A stretch of 34,119 nt of DNA from Rhodospirillales bacterium. Its GTDB lineage: Bacteria; Pseudomonadota; Alphaproteobacteria; CACIAM-22H2. Shown here one piece after another: positions 9,604 through 20,089 of this stretch. The notes under the pieces were generated by a model, which saw only the letters and a program-made list of their open reading frames with translations, was not told where the DNA came from and searched no databases. Numbering within the stretch: position 1 is the first letter of the stretch; the number at the start of each line of letters is the position of its first letter. The stretch covers positions 1 through 34,119 of the forward strand of contig CANFCX010000015.1 in the NCBI GenBank assembly GCA_947445225.1, written 5' to 3'. The translations under genes and the position numbers were made by a program.

Positions 9604-11387
9604 CAATACACCCGCGGCTTCGGCGGAAAGGACTGCACGTCGTTGGTCAGGGGTTTCATGTGCACGGGACGATAGTCGATCAGCACGGAGCCGTGTTCGC
9701 CGAGCCAGGCGACGCTGTGTTTCAGCCATTGAGTGTCGTCGCGCTCGGGAAAATCTTCACGAGCGTGGGCGCCGCGGCTCTCCGTCCGATTAAGGGCCGA
9801 GTGCAGCGTCACCAATGCTTGAGCAATCAGATTCTCGAACTCCAGCGTCTCGACCAAGTCCGAATTCCAGACCATCGAGCGGTCGGAAATGTTGATGTCG
9901 GCGCGTTTATCCCAAGTCTCGCGCAGCTTCTCGACGCCGCTTTCGAGCACCTCGCGCGTACGGAAGACACCGCAATCCATCTGCATGATGCGCTGCATCT
10001 CGAGGCGCAGCACGGCGGTCGGCGTTCCACCCTTGGCGTTACGCAGCTTATCGAAGCGGGCCAGGATGGGATCGTCCGCCGATTTCGGCAACTGCGGCAG
10101 CGCGGCGTTGGGATGGATCAGCTTGGCGCAGCGTTTGGCCGCCGCGCGCCCAAACACCACGAGATCGAGCAGCGAATTCGAGCCCAGGCGATTGGCGCCA
10201 TGAACCGAAACGCAGGCGCCTTCTCCGATCGCCATCAAGCCACGAACGACCCGGTCGGGATCGCCTTCGCGCGGGGCCACGACCTCGCCCCGGTAACGCG
10301 TCGGCACACCGCCCATGTTGTAGTGGACGGTGGGCAGCACCGGGATGGGATCGCGCGTGACGTCGATGCCGGCGAAGATCCGCGCGGTTTCGCTGATGCC
10401 GGGCAATCTCTCTTCCAACACATGTGGATCGAGATGCTCCAGATGCAGGTGGATGTGGTCCTTGTGTTGGCCCACGCCGCGGCCGTCGCGGATCTCGATG
10501 GTCATCGCCCGGCTGACCACGTCGCGGCTCGCCAAATCCTTGGCCGAGGGCGCGTAACGCTCCATGAAGCGCTCGCCTTCGGAATTGGTCAGATAGCCGC
10601 CTTCGCCGCGCGCGCCTTCGGTGATCAGGCAGCCCGATCCATAAACACCGGAGGGATGGAACTGCACGAATTCCATGTCCTGCAGCGGCAGCCCGGCGCG
10701 CAGCGCCATGGCGTTGCCGTCGCCGGTGCAGGTATGGGCGGAGGTGCAGGAAAAATACGCGCGGCCGTAACCGCCGGTGGCCAGCACGGTCATATGCGCG
10801 CGGAACCGATGCAAGGTTCCGTCTTCCAGATTCCAGGCCATGACGCCATGGCATTGGCCGCGGTCCATCAAGAGGTCGAGTGCGAAATACTCGATGAAGA
10901 ACTCGGCGTTATGTTTCAGCGATTGCTGGTAGAGCGTGTGCAGGATCGCGTGCCCGGTGCGGTCGGCGGCGGCGCAGGTCCGATGCGCGGTACCTTCGCC
11001 GAAATGCGTGGTCATGCCACCGAAGGGCCGCTGATAGATGCGTCCGTCTTCGGTGCGGGAAAACGGCACGCCGAAATGTTCGAGTTCGACGATCGCCGGG
11101 ATGGCCTCGCGGCACATATATTCGATGGCGTCCTGGTCGCCGAGCCAGTCCGATCCCTTGATCGTGTCGTACATGTGCCAGCGCCAATCGTCTTCGCCCA
11201 TATTGCCGAGCGAAGCGCTGATCCCGCCCTGTGCGGCCACGGTGTGGCTGCGCGTCGGAAAGACTTTAGAAACACAAGCGGTCCGCAATCCCGCGTCCGC
11301 GAGGCCCATGGTCGCCCGCAGCCCGGCCCCGCCGGCGCCAATGACGATGACGTCGTATTCATGATCGGCGATCGGGTAAGCGGTCAT
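9603..11387 (-). CDS. sdhA: Succinate dehydrogenase flavoprotein subunit
   Basis: [50 protein letters not shown]. Confidence 0.97.
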   Translation of the reverse strand: MTAYPIADHEYDVIVIGAGGAGLRATMGLADAGLRTACVSKVFPTRSHTVAAQGGISASLGNMGEDDWRWHMYDTIKGSDWLGDQDAIEYMCREAIPAIVELEHFGVPFSRTEDGRIYQRPFGGMTTHFGEGTAHRTCAAADRTGHAILHTLYQQSLKHNAEFFIEYFALDLLMDRGQCHGVMAWNLEDGTLHRFRAHMTVLATGGYGRAYFSCTSAHTCTGDGNAMALRAGLPLQDMEFVQFHPSGVYGSGCLITEGARGEGGYLTNSEGERFMERYAPSAKDLASRDVVSRAMTIEIRDGRGVGQHKDHIHLHLEHLDPHVLEERLPGISETARIFAGIDVTRDPIPVLPTVHYNMGGVPTRYRGEVVAPREGDPDRVVRGLMAIGEGACVSVHGANRLGSNSLLDLVVFGRAAAKRCAKLIHPNAALPQLPKSADDPILARFDKLRNAKGGTPTAVLRLEMQRIMQMDCGVFRTREVLESGVEKLRETWDKRADINISDRSMVWNSDLVETLEFENLIAQALVTLHSALNRTESRGAHAREDFPERDDTQWLKHSVAWLGEHGSVLIDYRPVHMKPLTNDVQSFPPKPRVY

Positions 11388-11393
11388 TAGGCC

Positions 11394-11792
11394 TCAGGCG
11401 CCAAGGGAAATCGACAACACGGCGAGTCCGGCAATGGTGGCAAGAAGAATGGCCAGCCCCTTGACCGCGAGAAGCGCGGCCAATTTCAGTCCTTCGCCAT
11501 GGACGTAATCCTCGATCACCACCTGGAGGCCGAGTTGGGCATGGTGGAAGATCGCCGCGATCGACAGCAACATAAGAACTGTGCCGACCGGCGAGGCAAT
11601 CCAGGCGACAACCGCCTCATGTTTGGCGCCGGCCAAGGCGACGAAATTTCCGGCGAGCCAGACCGACAGCGGAACCAGGGCGATCGCCGTCACCCGCTGC
11701 GCCCACCAATGGACGACCCCTTCCTTGGCCGAGCCCAGGCCGCGCACCCGCGCCAGGGACGAACGCATGCCGCGATGTTGACCCGCCTTCAT
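11394..11792 (-). CDS. sdhD: Succinate dehydrogenase hydrophobic membrane anchor subunit
   Basis: GSAKEGVVHWWAQRVTAIALVPLSVW; TM helices; ATGA overlap with sdhC. Confidence 0.9.
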   Translation of the reverse strand: MKAGQHRGMRSSLARVRGLGSAKEGVVHWWAQRVTAIALVPLSVWLAGNFVALAGAKHEAVVAWIASPVGTVLMLLSIAAIFHHAQLGLQVVIEDYVHGEGLKLAALLAVKGLAILLATIAGLAVLSISLGA

Positions 11793-12202
11793 GCGCCACC
11801 GGCGCGAACGGCGTAGCCCAAAATCCAGGCCAGCGTCGTCAGGACGATGGAAGCGCCGACCACGGTCCAGCCGCTGGCATAGACCGTCGCTATTCGGAAT
11901 CCCCATCCGGCGTCCCAAACCAGGTGCCGAACACCGTTGCACAGGTGAAAAAATAACGAAAATGTCCACCCGAGGAGCAGGGCTTGGCCGAACCAGGAAC
12001 CGATGAAATTCTGGGTCGTGGCGAAAGCCTGTGGCCCCGAAGCCGCCGCGGCGAGCCACCACACCAACAATACCGCACCGGCGCAGAGCGCCACGCCCGT
12101 TGCCCGGTGAAGAATGGACAGCACGGCGGTAAGCTGCCAGCTGTAAATCTGAAGGTGCGGCGATAACGGCCGCGGACGATCAGGCCGGGACGGGGATTTC
12201 AT
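11789..12202 (-). CDS. sdhC: Succinate dehydrogenase cytochrome b556 subunit
   Basis: RPLSPHLQIYSWQLTAVLSILHRATGVAL, HLCNGVRHLVWD. Confidence 0.94.
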   Translation of the reverse strand: MKSPSRPDRPRPLSPHLQIYSWQLTAVLSILHRATGVALCAGAVLLVWWLAAAASGPQAFATTQNFIGSWFGQALLLGWTFSLFFHLCNGVRHLVWDAGWGFRIATVYASGWTVVGASIVLTTLAWILGYAVRAGGA

Positions 12203-12562
12203 TCGTTCCCTTTTTTCCCCCCAACGCTCACCTTGCCCGGCGAGCGCGGAATCCAGAATTCGGCGCCGGCTGAACCCAGCGCTTATTCAAGGAATTAGCC
12301 CGTGGACCTCGGCAAGTCAAATGGCCGAACGTGACGCGGGCGGCGGGAATTCGCCGCCGCGCGGCCGCTCGATGGGCGGCAAGCGGTGGCGGCAAAGGCG
12401 AAACCTCGCACTTCCGACCTTGAGTTGGACTGGCGCCGCTACGCCAGGCAGTCTAGACTTTTACAGGATCGTCAAAAGTGCGAGTCCAGGCAGGTTGCGC
12501 CGGGCCGCGCGGCTGCCCGCCCTAGCCTCACGACCCGCTGCGAAGAAGTCTGGACGCGTTAA

Positions 12563-13972
12563 ATGACCGCCAAGCCAAAACCCGCGAAGATGCCGGCGAA
12601 CCCGCTTTGGGGCGGGCGGTTTGCAACCGGCCCGGCCGAGATCATGGCCCGGATCAATGTCTCCATCGATGTTGACCGCCGGCTTTATGCTCAAGACATA
12701 GCGGCATCGCGCGCCCACGCCGCGATGCTTGCCCGTCAGGGTATCCTGAAGCCAGCCGATGCCGAGGCCATCCTTGGAGGCCTCGACCGCGTCCTTGCCG
12801 AGATCGAAAGCGGCAATTTCGTATTCAAGGCCGAGCTGGAAGATATCCACATGAATGTGGAGGCGCGGCTAGCCGAATTGATCGGCGAGCCGGCCGGGCG
12901 GCTGCACACGGCGCGCTCGCGCAACGATCAGGTCGCGACCGATTTCCGGCTTTGGATTCGCGACGCCATCGACGCGCTCGATCCCGCGCTGAAGGATTTG
13001 CAATTGGCCCTGCTCGACCGCGCCGAGGAACATGCCGCGACGATCATGCCGGGCCTCACCCATCTTCAGCCGGCGCAGCCGGTCACTTTCGGCCATCATC
13101 TTCTCGCTTATGTCGAGATGGTTGGGCGCGACCGCGGCCGCTTCGCCGATTGCCGGACCCGTCTCAATGAATGTCCGCTCGGCGCGGCGGCTTTGGCTGG
13201 CACTTCGTTCCCGATCGATCGCGATGCGACGGCGACGGCACTGGGTTTCGACGGACCCGCGGCCAATTCGCTCGACGCCGTGTCGGCGCGCGATTTCGCC
13301 ATCGAATTCCTGGCCGCTTCCGCCATCGCCGGCACCCATTTGTCGAGGCTGGCGGAAGAACTCATCTTGTGGGTTTCCGATCGCTGGCGGTTCGTCACAC
13401 TGTCGGATGCCTTCACCACCGGCAGTTCGATCATGCCGCAGAAACGCAATCCCGATGCGGCGGAGTTGGTTCGGGGGAAATCCGGACGGTTGATCGGCGC
13501 GCTTCACCAATTGTTGATCGTCATCAAAGGGCTGCCGCTGGCATACGCAAAGGACATGCAGGAAGACAAACCGCCGGTTTTCGATGCCGCCGACAGCCTC
13601 GGCCTCTGTGTCGCCGCGACGGCCGGCATGATTCGCGATCTGCGCGTCAATGCCGCGGTCATGCTCGAGGCCGCCGCCGGTGGGTTTGCGACCGCGACCG
13701 ATCTCGCCGATTGGCTGGTTCGTGTACTGGGTTTGCCTTTTCGGCAGGCTCACCACGTGACCGGTCAACTGGTGCATATCGCGGAGAAACGGGGCGTCGA
13801 TCTCGTGGGGCTAAGTCTCGAAGACATGCGTGCGATCGAGCCGCGCATCGATGAGACGGTTTTTTCGGTGCTGACGGCGGAGCGCTCGGCGGCGAGCCGG
13901 ACGAGTTTCGGGGGCACCGCACCCCAACGGGTACACGAGGCCGTGCAAGCGGCGCGCCGGAGGTTCCTTTGA
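12563..13972 (+). CDS. argH: Argininosuccinate lyase
   Basis: [26 protein letters not shown] signature. Confidence 0.97.
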   Translation: MTAKPKPAKMPANPLWGGRFATGPAEIMARINVSIDVDRRLYAQDIAASRAHAAMLARQGILKPADAEAILGGLDRVLAEIESGNFVFKAELEDIHMNVEARLAELIGEPAGRLHTARSRNDQVATDFRLWIRDAIDALDPALKDLQLALLDRAEEHAATIMPGLTHLQPAQPVTFGHHLLAYVEMVGRDRGRFADCRTRLNECPLGAAALAGTSFPIDRDATATALGFDGPAANSLDAVSARDFAIEFLAASAIAGTHLSRLAEELILWVSDRWRFVTLSDAFTTGSSIMPQKRNPDAAELVRGKSGRLIGALHQLLIVIKGLPLAYAKDMQEDKPPVFDAADSLGLCVAATAGMIRDLRVNAAVMLEAAAGGFATATDLADWLVRVLGLPFRQAHHVTGQLVHIAEKRGVDLVGLSLEDMRAIEPRIDETVFSVLTAERSAASRTSFGGTAPQRVHEAVQAARRRFL

Positions 13973-14103
13973 GCCGAAGATGGCTGCTGGCGTGGCTGCC
14001 GGTCCTGCTCCTGGTCCTGCTTACCGGGTGCGGCCGCAAGGGGAGCGTCGAGCCGCCCGAAGGTGAGGAGAGCCGCTATCCCCGGCGTTACCCGCGTGAG
14101 TGA
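13969..14103 (+). CDS. Small lipoprotein (LptM/YifL-like position), TTG start
   Basis: [44 protein letters not shown]: signal peptide and lipobox LTGC; TTGA overlap with argH stop; sits between argH and lysA; absent from the supplied ORF track. Confidence 0.8.
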   Translation: MSRRWLLAWLPVLLLVLLTGCGRKGSVEPPEGEESRYPRRYPRE

Positions 14104-14109
14104 GCCCGC

Positions 14110-15405
14110 GTGAGTGAGATAACCTACAAAAACGGCGAACTTTACGTAGAGTCCGTGCCGGTTTCGCGTATCGCGGCGGCCGTGGGAACGCCATTTTATT
14201 GTTATTCGAGCGCCGCGCTGGTTGGCGCCTACCGCGAATTCGCGGGCGCCCTGAGTGGACTCAACAGCCTTGTCTGTTTCGCGCTGAAGGCCAATTCGAA
14301 CCTGGCCGTGGTCCAGACACTGGCGACCGAGGGCGCCGGCGCCGACGTCGTTTCGGAGGGCGAACTGCGCCGGGCGCTGGCCGCGGGCATACCGCCCAAC
14401 CGCATCGTTTTCTCGGGTGTCGGCAAGACCGAGGTAGAGCTGGCGCTGGCGCTTGATTCCGGCATTCTCCAGGTCAATGTCGAGTCCGAGGCGGAATTGC
14501 GGGCTTTGTCTCGGTTGGCGGCGGCGCGGCGTCAAAAGGCGCCGATCGCGATCCGCGTCAATCCGGACGTCGATGCCGGCACCCACGCAAAGATCACGAC
14601 CGGCCGCAAAGAAAACAAATTTGGCATCGATATTACCGTCGCGGCCTCGGTTTACGCCGAGGCGGCACGCCTTCCCGGATTGGATGTCAGCGGTATCGCC
14701 GTGCATATTGGCTCGCAGATCATCGATCTTTCGCCCTACCGGGCCGCCTTTTCGCGGGTTAAGGCGCTCGCCCTGGACCTCATCGCCCAGGGTCACAACA
14801 TCCGCCGCCTCGATCTGGGCGGCGGGCTGGGAATCGCCTATGACCGCGAAGTGCCGCCGGCCGCGAGTGCTTATGCCGCAATCGTGAACCAGACCCTGGG
14901 CGATCTTCCGTGCCAGCTCGTCTTCGAGCCGGGCCGCCGTTTGGTCGGCGCGGCTGGGTTGCTGGCAACGCGGGTCATCTACATCAAGGAGAGCGGCGCC
15001 CGCCGCTTTCTTATCGTGGATGCGGCGATGAACGACCTGCTGCGCCCCGCGCTTTACGATGCCCACCACCCAGTTTTACCGGTGCGCGAGCCGAAGGCGG
15101 GCGCCGGCCTCGCACCCGCCGACGTTGTTGGTCCGGTGTGCGAAAGCGCCGATGTTCTGGCCAAAGAACGGTTGCTGCCACCCATGGTGGAGGGCGACCT
15201 GCTGGCCCTCGGCGCCGCAGGAGCCTATGGCGCCGCCATGGCATCGACGTATAATAGCCGTCCCTTGGTGCCGGAGGTCTTGGTCCGGAACGACGTGTTC
15301 GCGGTGGTTCGGCGGCGGCCCGACCACGCTGAGATGATCGCGTTGGAATCCTTGCCGCCTTGGTTGAGCGAGCCGCGCGCGCGGCAGTCACGGAGGGCAC
15401 TATGA
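14110..15405 (+). CDS. lysA: Diaminopimelate decarboxylase
   Basis: FCYSSAALVGAYREF, CFALKANSNLAVV, HIGSQI, RRLDLGGGLGI, PVCESADVLAK. Confidence 0.96.
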   Translation: MSEITYKNGELYVESVPVSRIAAAVGTPFYCYSSAALVGAYREFAGALSGLNSLVCFALKANSNLAVVQTLATEGAGADVVSEGELRRALAAGIPPNRIVFSGVGKTEVELALALDSGILQVNVESEAELRALSRLAAARRQKAPIAIRVNPDVDAGTHAKITTGRKENKFGIDITVAASVYAEAARLPGLDVSGIAVHIGSQIIDLSPYRAAFSRVKALALDLIAQGHNIRRLDLGGGLGIAYDREVPPAASAYAAIVNQTLGDLPCQLVFEPGRRLVGAAGLLATRVIYIKESGARRFLIVDAAMNDLLRPALYDAHHPVLPVREPKAGAGLAPADVVGPVCESADVLAKERLLPPMVEGDLLALGAAGAYGAAMASTYNSRPLVPEVLVRNDVFAVVRRRPDHAEMIALESLPPWLSEPRARQSRRAL

Positions 15406-18038
15406 CGACAGGCAATTCAAACGGACCCACCGGTTTCGTGGCCGACGTTCCCGGCTGGCGGCTGTCCCTGGCCCGCGCCGCGCTGTTCTGGGAGAGGCTG
15501 TGGCCGGCCGCGTGGCCCGCGGTTGCCGTCGCCGGTGTGTTCACCGCGGTGGCGTGGCTTGATGTCCTTCCGTCGCTGCTGCACCCGTGGCTTCATGTCA
15601 TCGTTCTGCTCGGCTTCGCCGCTGCCTTTCTTTTTGCCGTGTGGCAGGTGCGCTTCTCCATCCCGACCGTGGCCGATTCGGTGCGTCGCATCGAGGTGTT
15701 GAGCGGCGTGGCCCACCGCCCGCTCGCCACCTTGCGCGACCAACTCGTGGCGGGCGAAGGCGATCCGATGAGCCTCGCGCTGTGGGATTCCCATCGCCGC
15801 AGAATGCGCGAAATGCTGGGCGGCGGGCGCGTCGGTCTGCCGGCGCCCGGCATGGCCCGGCGCGATCCCTGGGCGTTTCGCGCCGCCCTCGGGTTGCTGC
15901 TGGTCGTGGCTGCCGTTGTCGCCGGGCCGGAGGAATGGAGCACTCGGTGGTCGCGGGCCGCCATGCCCTCGTTCAAGTCGGCCGAAAACACCGCCGACCG
16001 CGTCATCGGTTTTGAAGTATGGATCACGCCGCCGGCCTATACCGGCCTGCCGACCTTGCTGCCAACACACGAACAACGCGGCGCCGATCCGTTGTCCGTT
16101 GCCGTCGGAAGCGCGATCCTGGTCCAAGTCATTGGCGGCCGCGAGGCCCCGATGTTCCAAATCGGGGAAGAAGCCCCCGTGTCCTTCGAGACCATCGATG
16201 AGGGCAGTTTCCGCCTTACCTCGACGATCAATTCCGGAAACCGGTTGGTCGTCACCCAGGCCAAGAAAACACTCGCCGATTGGCCGATGCAGATCGTGCC
16301 GGATCGAGTGCCGCAGATTGCCCACGCCACCGCGCCGCAACGCAACCAGCGCATGGCCATTCGCCTCGAATACGAGGCCGCCGACGATTACGGCCTGGCC
16401 GCCGTTCGCGCCTTTGTCCGAAAGGCGCCGCGCGCCGACGGCACCGGCGTGACGATGACCGAAACGCAGGAGGCAATCGAGCTTCAACTGCCGCTGCCGT
16501 CGCAACGGCCGAAAGCCGCGCACGCGACCAGCTTCCACGATCTCACGCCTCATCCCTGGGCGGGCCTGCCCGTTCTCGTGCAACTCCGCGCCACCGACGC
16601 ACTCGGCCAGAGCGGCGTCAGCGACGATTTCTCCATGATCCTGCCCGAGCGCGTGTTCGTTAATCCTCTGGCCAAGGCCATCATCGCCCAACGCAAGACG
16701 TTGTCGATCGATCCGGGCCAACGGCGTCAGGTTTCCGATGCCTTGCGCGGGATCGGCTCAAGGCCGGAGCAATACTTCGAGGACATCGTCACCTTCCTTT
16801 CGTTGCGGACGGCGGCGCTCCGCTTGTTGCGCGATTCCTCCGACGATGGAACCAAGGCCGTGCAATCCCTGTTGTGGGACACGGCGCTCCGCATCGAGGA
16901 CGGCAAGGTTTCGGTCGCCCAGCGTGACGTGCGCAACCTTCAGCAAAAATTGATGGAGGCCCTGGCCAACAACGCCTCCCCCGAGGAAATCAAGCGGCTG
17001 ATGGACGAACTGCGCACCGCCATGGACCGTATGTTCCAGGAGATGATGCAGCAAGCCATGCGCCCGGACGAACAACAACAGCGGCAGCAGGCGGGGCAAC
17101 AGCCCGACCCGAACGCCCGGTCGACCGGGGACAACGATCTGCGCAAGATGCTCGAACAGGCGCAAAAGCTGGCCGAGGCGGGAATGAAAGACCAGGCCCG
17201 CGAGATGATCCAGAAAATGCAAGACATGATGGACAACATGCGCCAGGCGCAGCAGCAGGGGGATCAAGAAAAGGCCCGCCAGGCTCAGGAAATGGCGAAG
17301 GAAGTCCAAGACTTGGCAAAACGTCAGCAGCAGCTTCTCGATCAGAATTTCCGGCAGCAGCAACAGGCCCAGCGCGGACAGCAACAACAACAGCAGCGTC
17401 AGCAAGGCCAGCAGGGTCAAGGCCAAGAACAGCAGCAGCAGGAAGGCTCTCAGCCCGGCGTCAGCGAGCGGCTCGAAGGTCGCGGACAAAGTCAGGGACA
17501 GCAGGGCGCCAACCCCGGACGCCAGGAGGGCGAAGGCGGCGGGCAAGGCACCGCGGCTTACCAACAGCAGGAACAGCTGCGGCGCGACCTGGGCGAGGTC
17601 ATGCGCCGCCTCGGCGAGGCCTTCAACAACATTCCCGACACTTTTGGCAACGCCGAGCAGTCGATGCGCGAGGCGTCGAATGCGCTGCTCCGCGGCCAGC
17701 TTAACCAGGCGCTGCGCCCGCAGTCCGAGGCCGTCGAGAACATGATGAAAGGCCTTCGTCAGATGGCGCAACAACAGATGCAGGCGCAGGGCGAAGGCGA
17801 AGATGGCGATCCGTCGAATCAAGAAATGCGCGACCGGCAGCTCGGCGAAAGCCGCGATCCCGCCGGCCGGCCGCTGAATGGCCTCGGCGGTATCGATGCG
17901 CGCGACATCCGCATCCCTGACGAAGCGGACATCCAGCGGTCCCGCGAGATCCAGGACGAGTTGCTGCGTCGCGCCAGCGAGCGCGAACGTCCCCAGATCG
18001 AGCGCGACTACCTCGAGCGTCTTCTCAAGCGGTTCTAG
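15402..18038 (+). CDS. TIGR02302 / DUF4175 family membrane protein with Q-rich C-terminal region
   Basis: N-terminal TM helices, long Q-rich stretch, position after lysA; ATGA overlap with lysA. Confidence 0.88.
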   Translation: MTTGNSNGPTGFVADVPGWRLSLARAALFWERLWPAAWPAVAVAGVFTAVAWLDVLPSLLHPWLHVIVLLGFAAAFLFAVWQVRFSIPTVADSVRRIEVLSGVAHRPLATLRDQLVAGEGDPMSLALWDSHRRRMREMLGGGRVGLPAPGMARRDPWAFRAALGLLLVVAAVVAGPEEWSTRWSRAAMPSFKSAENTADRVIGFEVWITPPAYTGLPTLLPTHEQRGADPLSVAVGSAILVQVIGGREAPMFQIGEEAPVSFETIDEGSFRLTSTINSGNRLVVTQAKKTLADWPMQIVPDRVPQIAHATAPQRNQRMAIRLEYEAADDYGLAAVRAFVRKAPRADGTGVTMTETQEAIELQLPLPSQRPKAAHATSFHDLTPHPWAGLPVLVQLRATDALGQSGVSDDFSMILPERVFVNPLAKAIIAQRKTLSIDPGQRRQVSDALRGIGSRPEQYFEDIVTFLSLRTAALRLLRDSSDDGTKAVQSLLWDTALRIEDGKVSVAQRDVRNLQQKLMEALANNASPEEIKRLMDELRTAMDRMFQEMMQQAMRPDEQQQRQQAGQQPDPNARSTGDNDLRKMLEQAQKLAEAGMKDQAREMIQKMQDMMDNMRQAQQQGDQEKARQAQEMAKEVQDLAKRQQQLLDQNFRQQQQAQRGQQQQQQRQQGQQGQGQEQQQQEGSQPGVSERLEGRGQSQGQQGANPGRQEGEGGGQGTAAYQQQEQLRRDLGEVMRRLGEAFNNIPDTFGNAEQSMREASNALLRGQLNQALRPQSEAVENMMKGLRQMAQQQMQAQGEGEDGDPSNQEMRDRQLGESRDPAGRPLNGLGGIDARDIRIPDEADIQRSREIQDELLRRASERERPQIERDYLERLLKRF

Positions 18039-18088
18039 TCGGCGTTTGCGGGCGTTCGCGCCCGGCCTACCGAGGCGACGAAAACAAA

Positions 18089-18117
18089 CAAGGGGCGGGA
18101 GTCAATCCCGCCCCTTG
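18089..18117. terminator. Probable bidirectional hairpin terminator between convergent genes
   Basis: CAAGGGGCGGGA-GTCAA-TCCCGCCCCTTG, perfect 12-bp stem, 5-nt loop. Confidence 0.8.
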
Positions 18118-18129
18118 TCGTTCCTGGAT

Positions 18130-18501
18130 TCAGGTCTTACGCCGCGCGGCGAGGGCGGCGTCGACCGCGTCGGTTAGGTCTTTCAGCGCGAACGGCTTAC
18201 GCAAGACGCCGTGGATCATGTCCTCAAGACCGAAGGCGCGCTCGGCCTCCGCCGGGAATCCGGTCGCGAGCAGGACGGCGGTCGACGAATGGTCTTTGGC
18301 AACCTTCAGCGCCAGCCCGATCCCATCCAATCCCGGCATGACGATGTCGGCCACGAGCAAATCGAACGTGGCCACAGCCAGCGCGCGGACCGCGGCCTGC
18401 CCGTCGCGGACGGCGGTGACGTCGTGCCCCGCCTGCCGCAACGCCCGCAACATGAATTCACGCACCGATTGTTCGTCTTCGGCAACCAGGATGCGTGCCA
18501 T
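18130..18501 (-). CDS. cpdR: Single-domain response regulator, CpdR-like
   Basis: MARILVAEDEQSVREFMLRALRQAGHDV...FDLLVADIVMPGLDGIGLA...LRKPFALKDL; no output domain; near ftsE. Confidence 0.75.
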   Translation of the reverse strand: MARILVAEDEQSVREFMLRALRQAGHDVTAVRDGQAAVRALAVATFDLLVADIVMPGLDGIGLALKVAKDHSSTAVLLATGFPAEAERAFGLEDMIHGVLRKPFALKDLTDAVDAALAARRKT

Positions 18502-18565
18502 GACGGCTTACGCTCCTCTATGAAATTGTCTTGGGCAAGTCGGGGGCTTGCCCACTCTCGCGCCC

Positions 18566-19225
18566 TTATTCGGCGTGTGCGAAGGCGATAGCCAGGTTCG
18601 TCGCATCCCCGTTGGGCTTCCTCACCGAAGTGCGGAACGCGGAGCTTTCCCCCGGCCCGAGACGCGCGCTGCGCGCGGCAAAGGTCCAATGCTGAAGTTC
18701 TTGCTCGCTCGCGTCGCGCAAGGCCGCCCGCAACGCCGGCACACGTCGCGCCGTGTCCGAGGTATTGACGACTTCACCTTCCACGATGAGCAGAACGACA
18801 CCTTCCTCAACCACGCTCACTTGCGTGATGTTGCGCACTTCCAGCCCAATTCCCGGCGGGTCGACGGGCATGCCGATCGATTCATACAAACGCGCGGCCG
18901 CCGGCCACGCCCCGGTGATCGGCTCGCGCGCCAGAATGGCGCCGCCAAGCGCGCCGATGACAAGAAGCACCAGTGCGGTCCAACCGGCGATGCGGCCGCC
19001 CGCCGGCCGGCCGGGCGGCGGCGCGATCACCGGCTGCATGCTAAAACTCGGAAGATCCGAAACCGGGATCGGGGCGGGCGAGGACAGCGATCGCGGGAGA
19101 TCCGTGGCCGGCTGCTGCAACCAGGTGTGTTTGCAATTGGCGCAACGGACTTTACGACCGACTCCGCCGATGGCGGCAGCGTCCGTCAAATAGCGCGATC
19201 CGCAGGCGGGACAAGTGATGATCAT
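18566..19225 (-). CDS. MJ0042-type zinc-ribbon domain protein with one TM helix
   Basis: MIITCPACGSRYLTDAAAIGGVGRKVRCANCKHTWLQ; hydrophobic segment IAGWTALVLLVIGALGGAILA. Confidence 0.88.
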   Translation of the reverse strand: MIITCPACGSRYLTDAAAIGGVGRKVRCANCKHTWLQQPATDLPRSLSSPAPIPVSDLPSFSMQPVIAPPPGRPAGGRIAGWTALVLLVIGALGGAILAREPITGAWPAAARLYESIGMPVDPPGIGLEVRNITQVSVVEEGVVLLIVEGEVVNTSDTARRVPALRAALRDASEQELQHWTFAARSARLGPGESSAFRTSVRKPNGDATNLAIAFAHAE

Positions 19226-19362
19226 GGCAGCCAAATGCCGCTAAGAAATAGAGATTTTCTTATAGGCCCGCCCCGGCGGCGTTACAAGAAGGGCGTGCGC
19301 CTGGACGCGGCGCCGGGCCGCGTGCCATTCTGGCGCGGTGAGAATCGTGACCTCGAGGGGGT

Positions 19363-20085
19363 GTGCGGCCGGTGGTTCGATTCGAGAATGTCGGCCTGCG
19401 TTATGGGCTTGGGCCCGAAGTCCTGCGCGACCTCACTTTCGAACTCGAGTCCGGCGCCTTCCACTTCCTGGTCGGGCCGAGCGGCGCCGGAAAATCGTCC
19501 CTGCTCCAGCTCCTTTACCTCGCCCGGCGGCCCACCCGCGGGCTGATCACCCTCTTCGACCGCGCGGTATTGAAGGTACCGCGGCGCGAGCTTCCGGCAT
19601 TGCGGCAGCGCATCGGCGTGGTCTTCCAGGATTTCCGTCTCTTCGACCACCTGTCCGCGTTCGACAACGTGGCCCTGCCCCTGCGCCTAAAGGGCGCCAA
19701 GGAGACCGAGATCCGTAAACATGTCAGCGAATTGCTGACCTGGGTCGAACTTGGCGACCATTTGGACGCCTTGCCGCCGACCCTGTCCGGGGGTCAGAAG
19801 CAGCGCGTCGCCATCGCCCGCGCCGTGATCGCGCGGCCGCGCCTCTTGCTCGCCGACGAGCCCACCGGCAATGTCGACGACCGCATCGCCATGCGCCTCC
19901 TCCACCTCTTCGTCGAGCTCCACAAGATGGGAACGACCGTCGTGATCGCGACCCATAACCTGGAGCTCGTCTCGCGCTTCCGTTATCCCGAACTTCGGCT
20001 CGAAAATGGCGAAATCAAGCAAGTTCGTGCCTCCGCGCAACGCGATGCCCGGCCGGGCATCGAAGCCGCGGCGGGGCGCGGTTAA
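19363..20085 (+). CDS. ftsE: Cell division ATP-binding protein FtsE
   Basis: [51 protein letters not shown]; followed by ftsX. Confidence 0.95.
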   Translation: MRPVVRFENVGLRYGLGPEVLRDLTFELESGAFHFLVGPSGAGKSSLLQLLYLARRPTRGLITLFDRAVLKVPRRELPALRQRIGVVFQDFRLFDHLSAFDNVALPLRLKGAKETEIRKHVSELLTWVELGDHLDALPPTLSGGQKQRVAIARAVIARPRLLLADEPTGNVDDRIAMRLLHLFVELHKMGTTVVIATHNLELVSRFRYPELRLENGEIKQVRASAQRDARPGIEAAAGRG

Positions 20086-20089
20086 ATCC

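Noticed and set aside
9357-11390. 677-aa plus-strand ORF
   Set aside because: Antisense to sdhA; no recognisable domain
13765-15069. 434-aa minus-strand ORF
   Set aside because: Antisense to argH 3' end and lysA; composition typical of a shadow ORF
16758-17822. Leu-rich 354-aa minus-strand ORF resembling a membrane protein
   Set aside because: Antisense of CAG/CAA (Gln) codons gives CTG/TTG (Leu); artefact of the Q-rich tract
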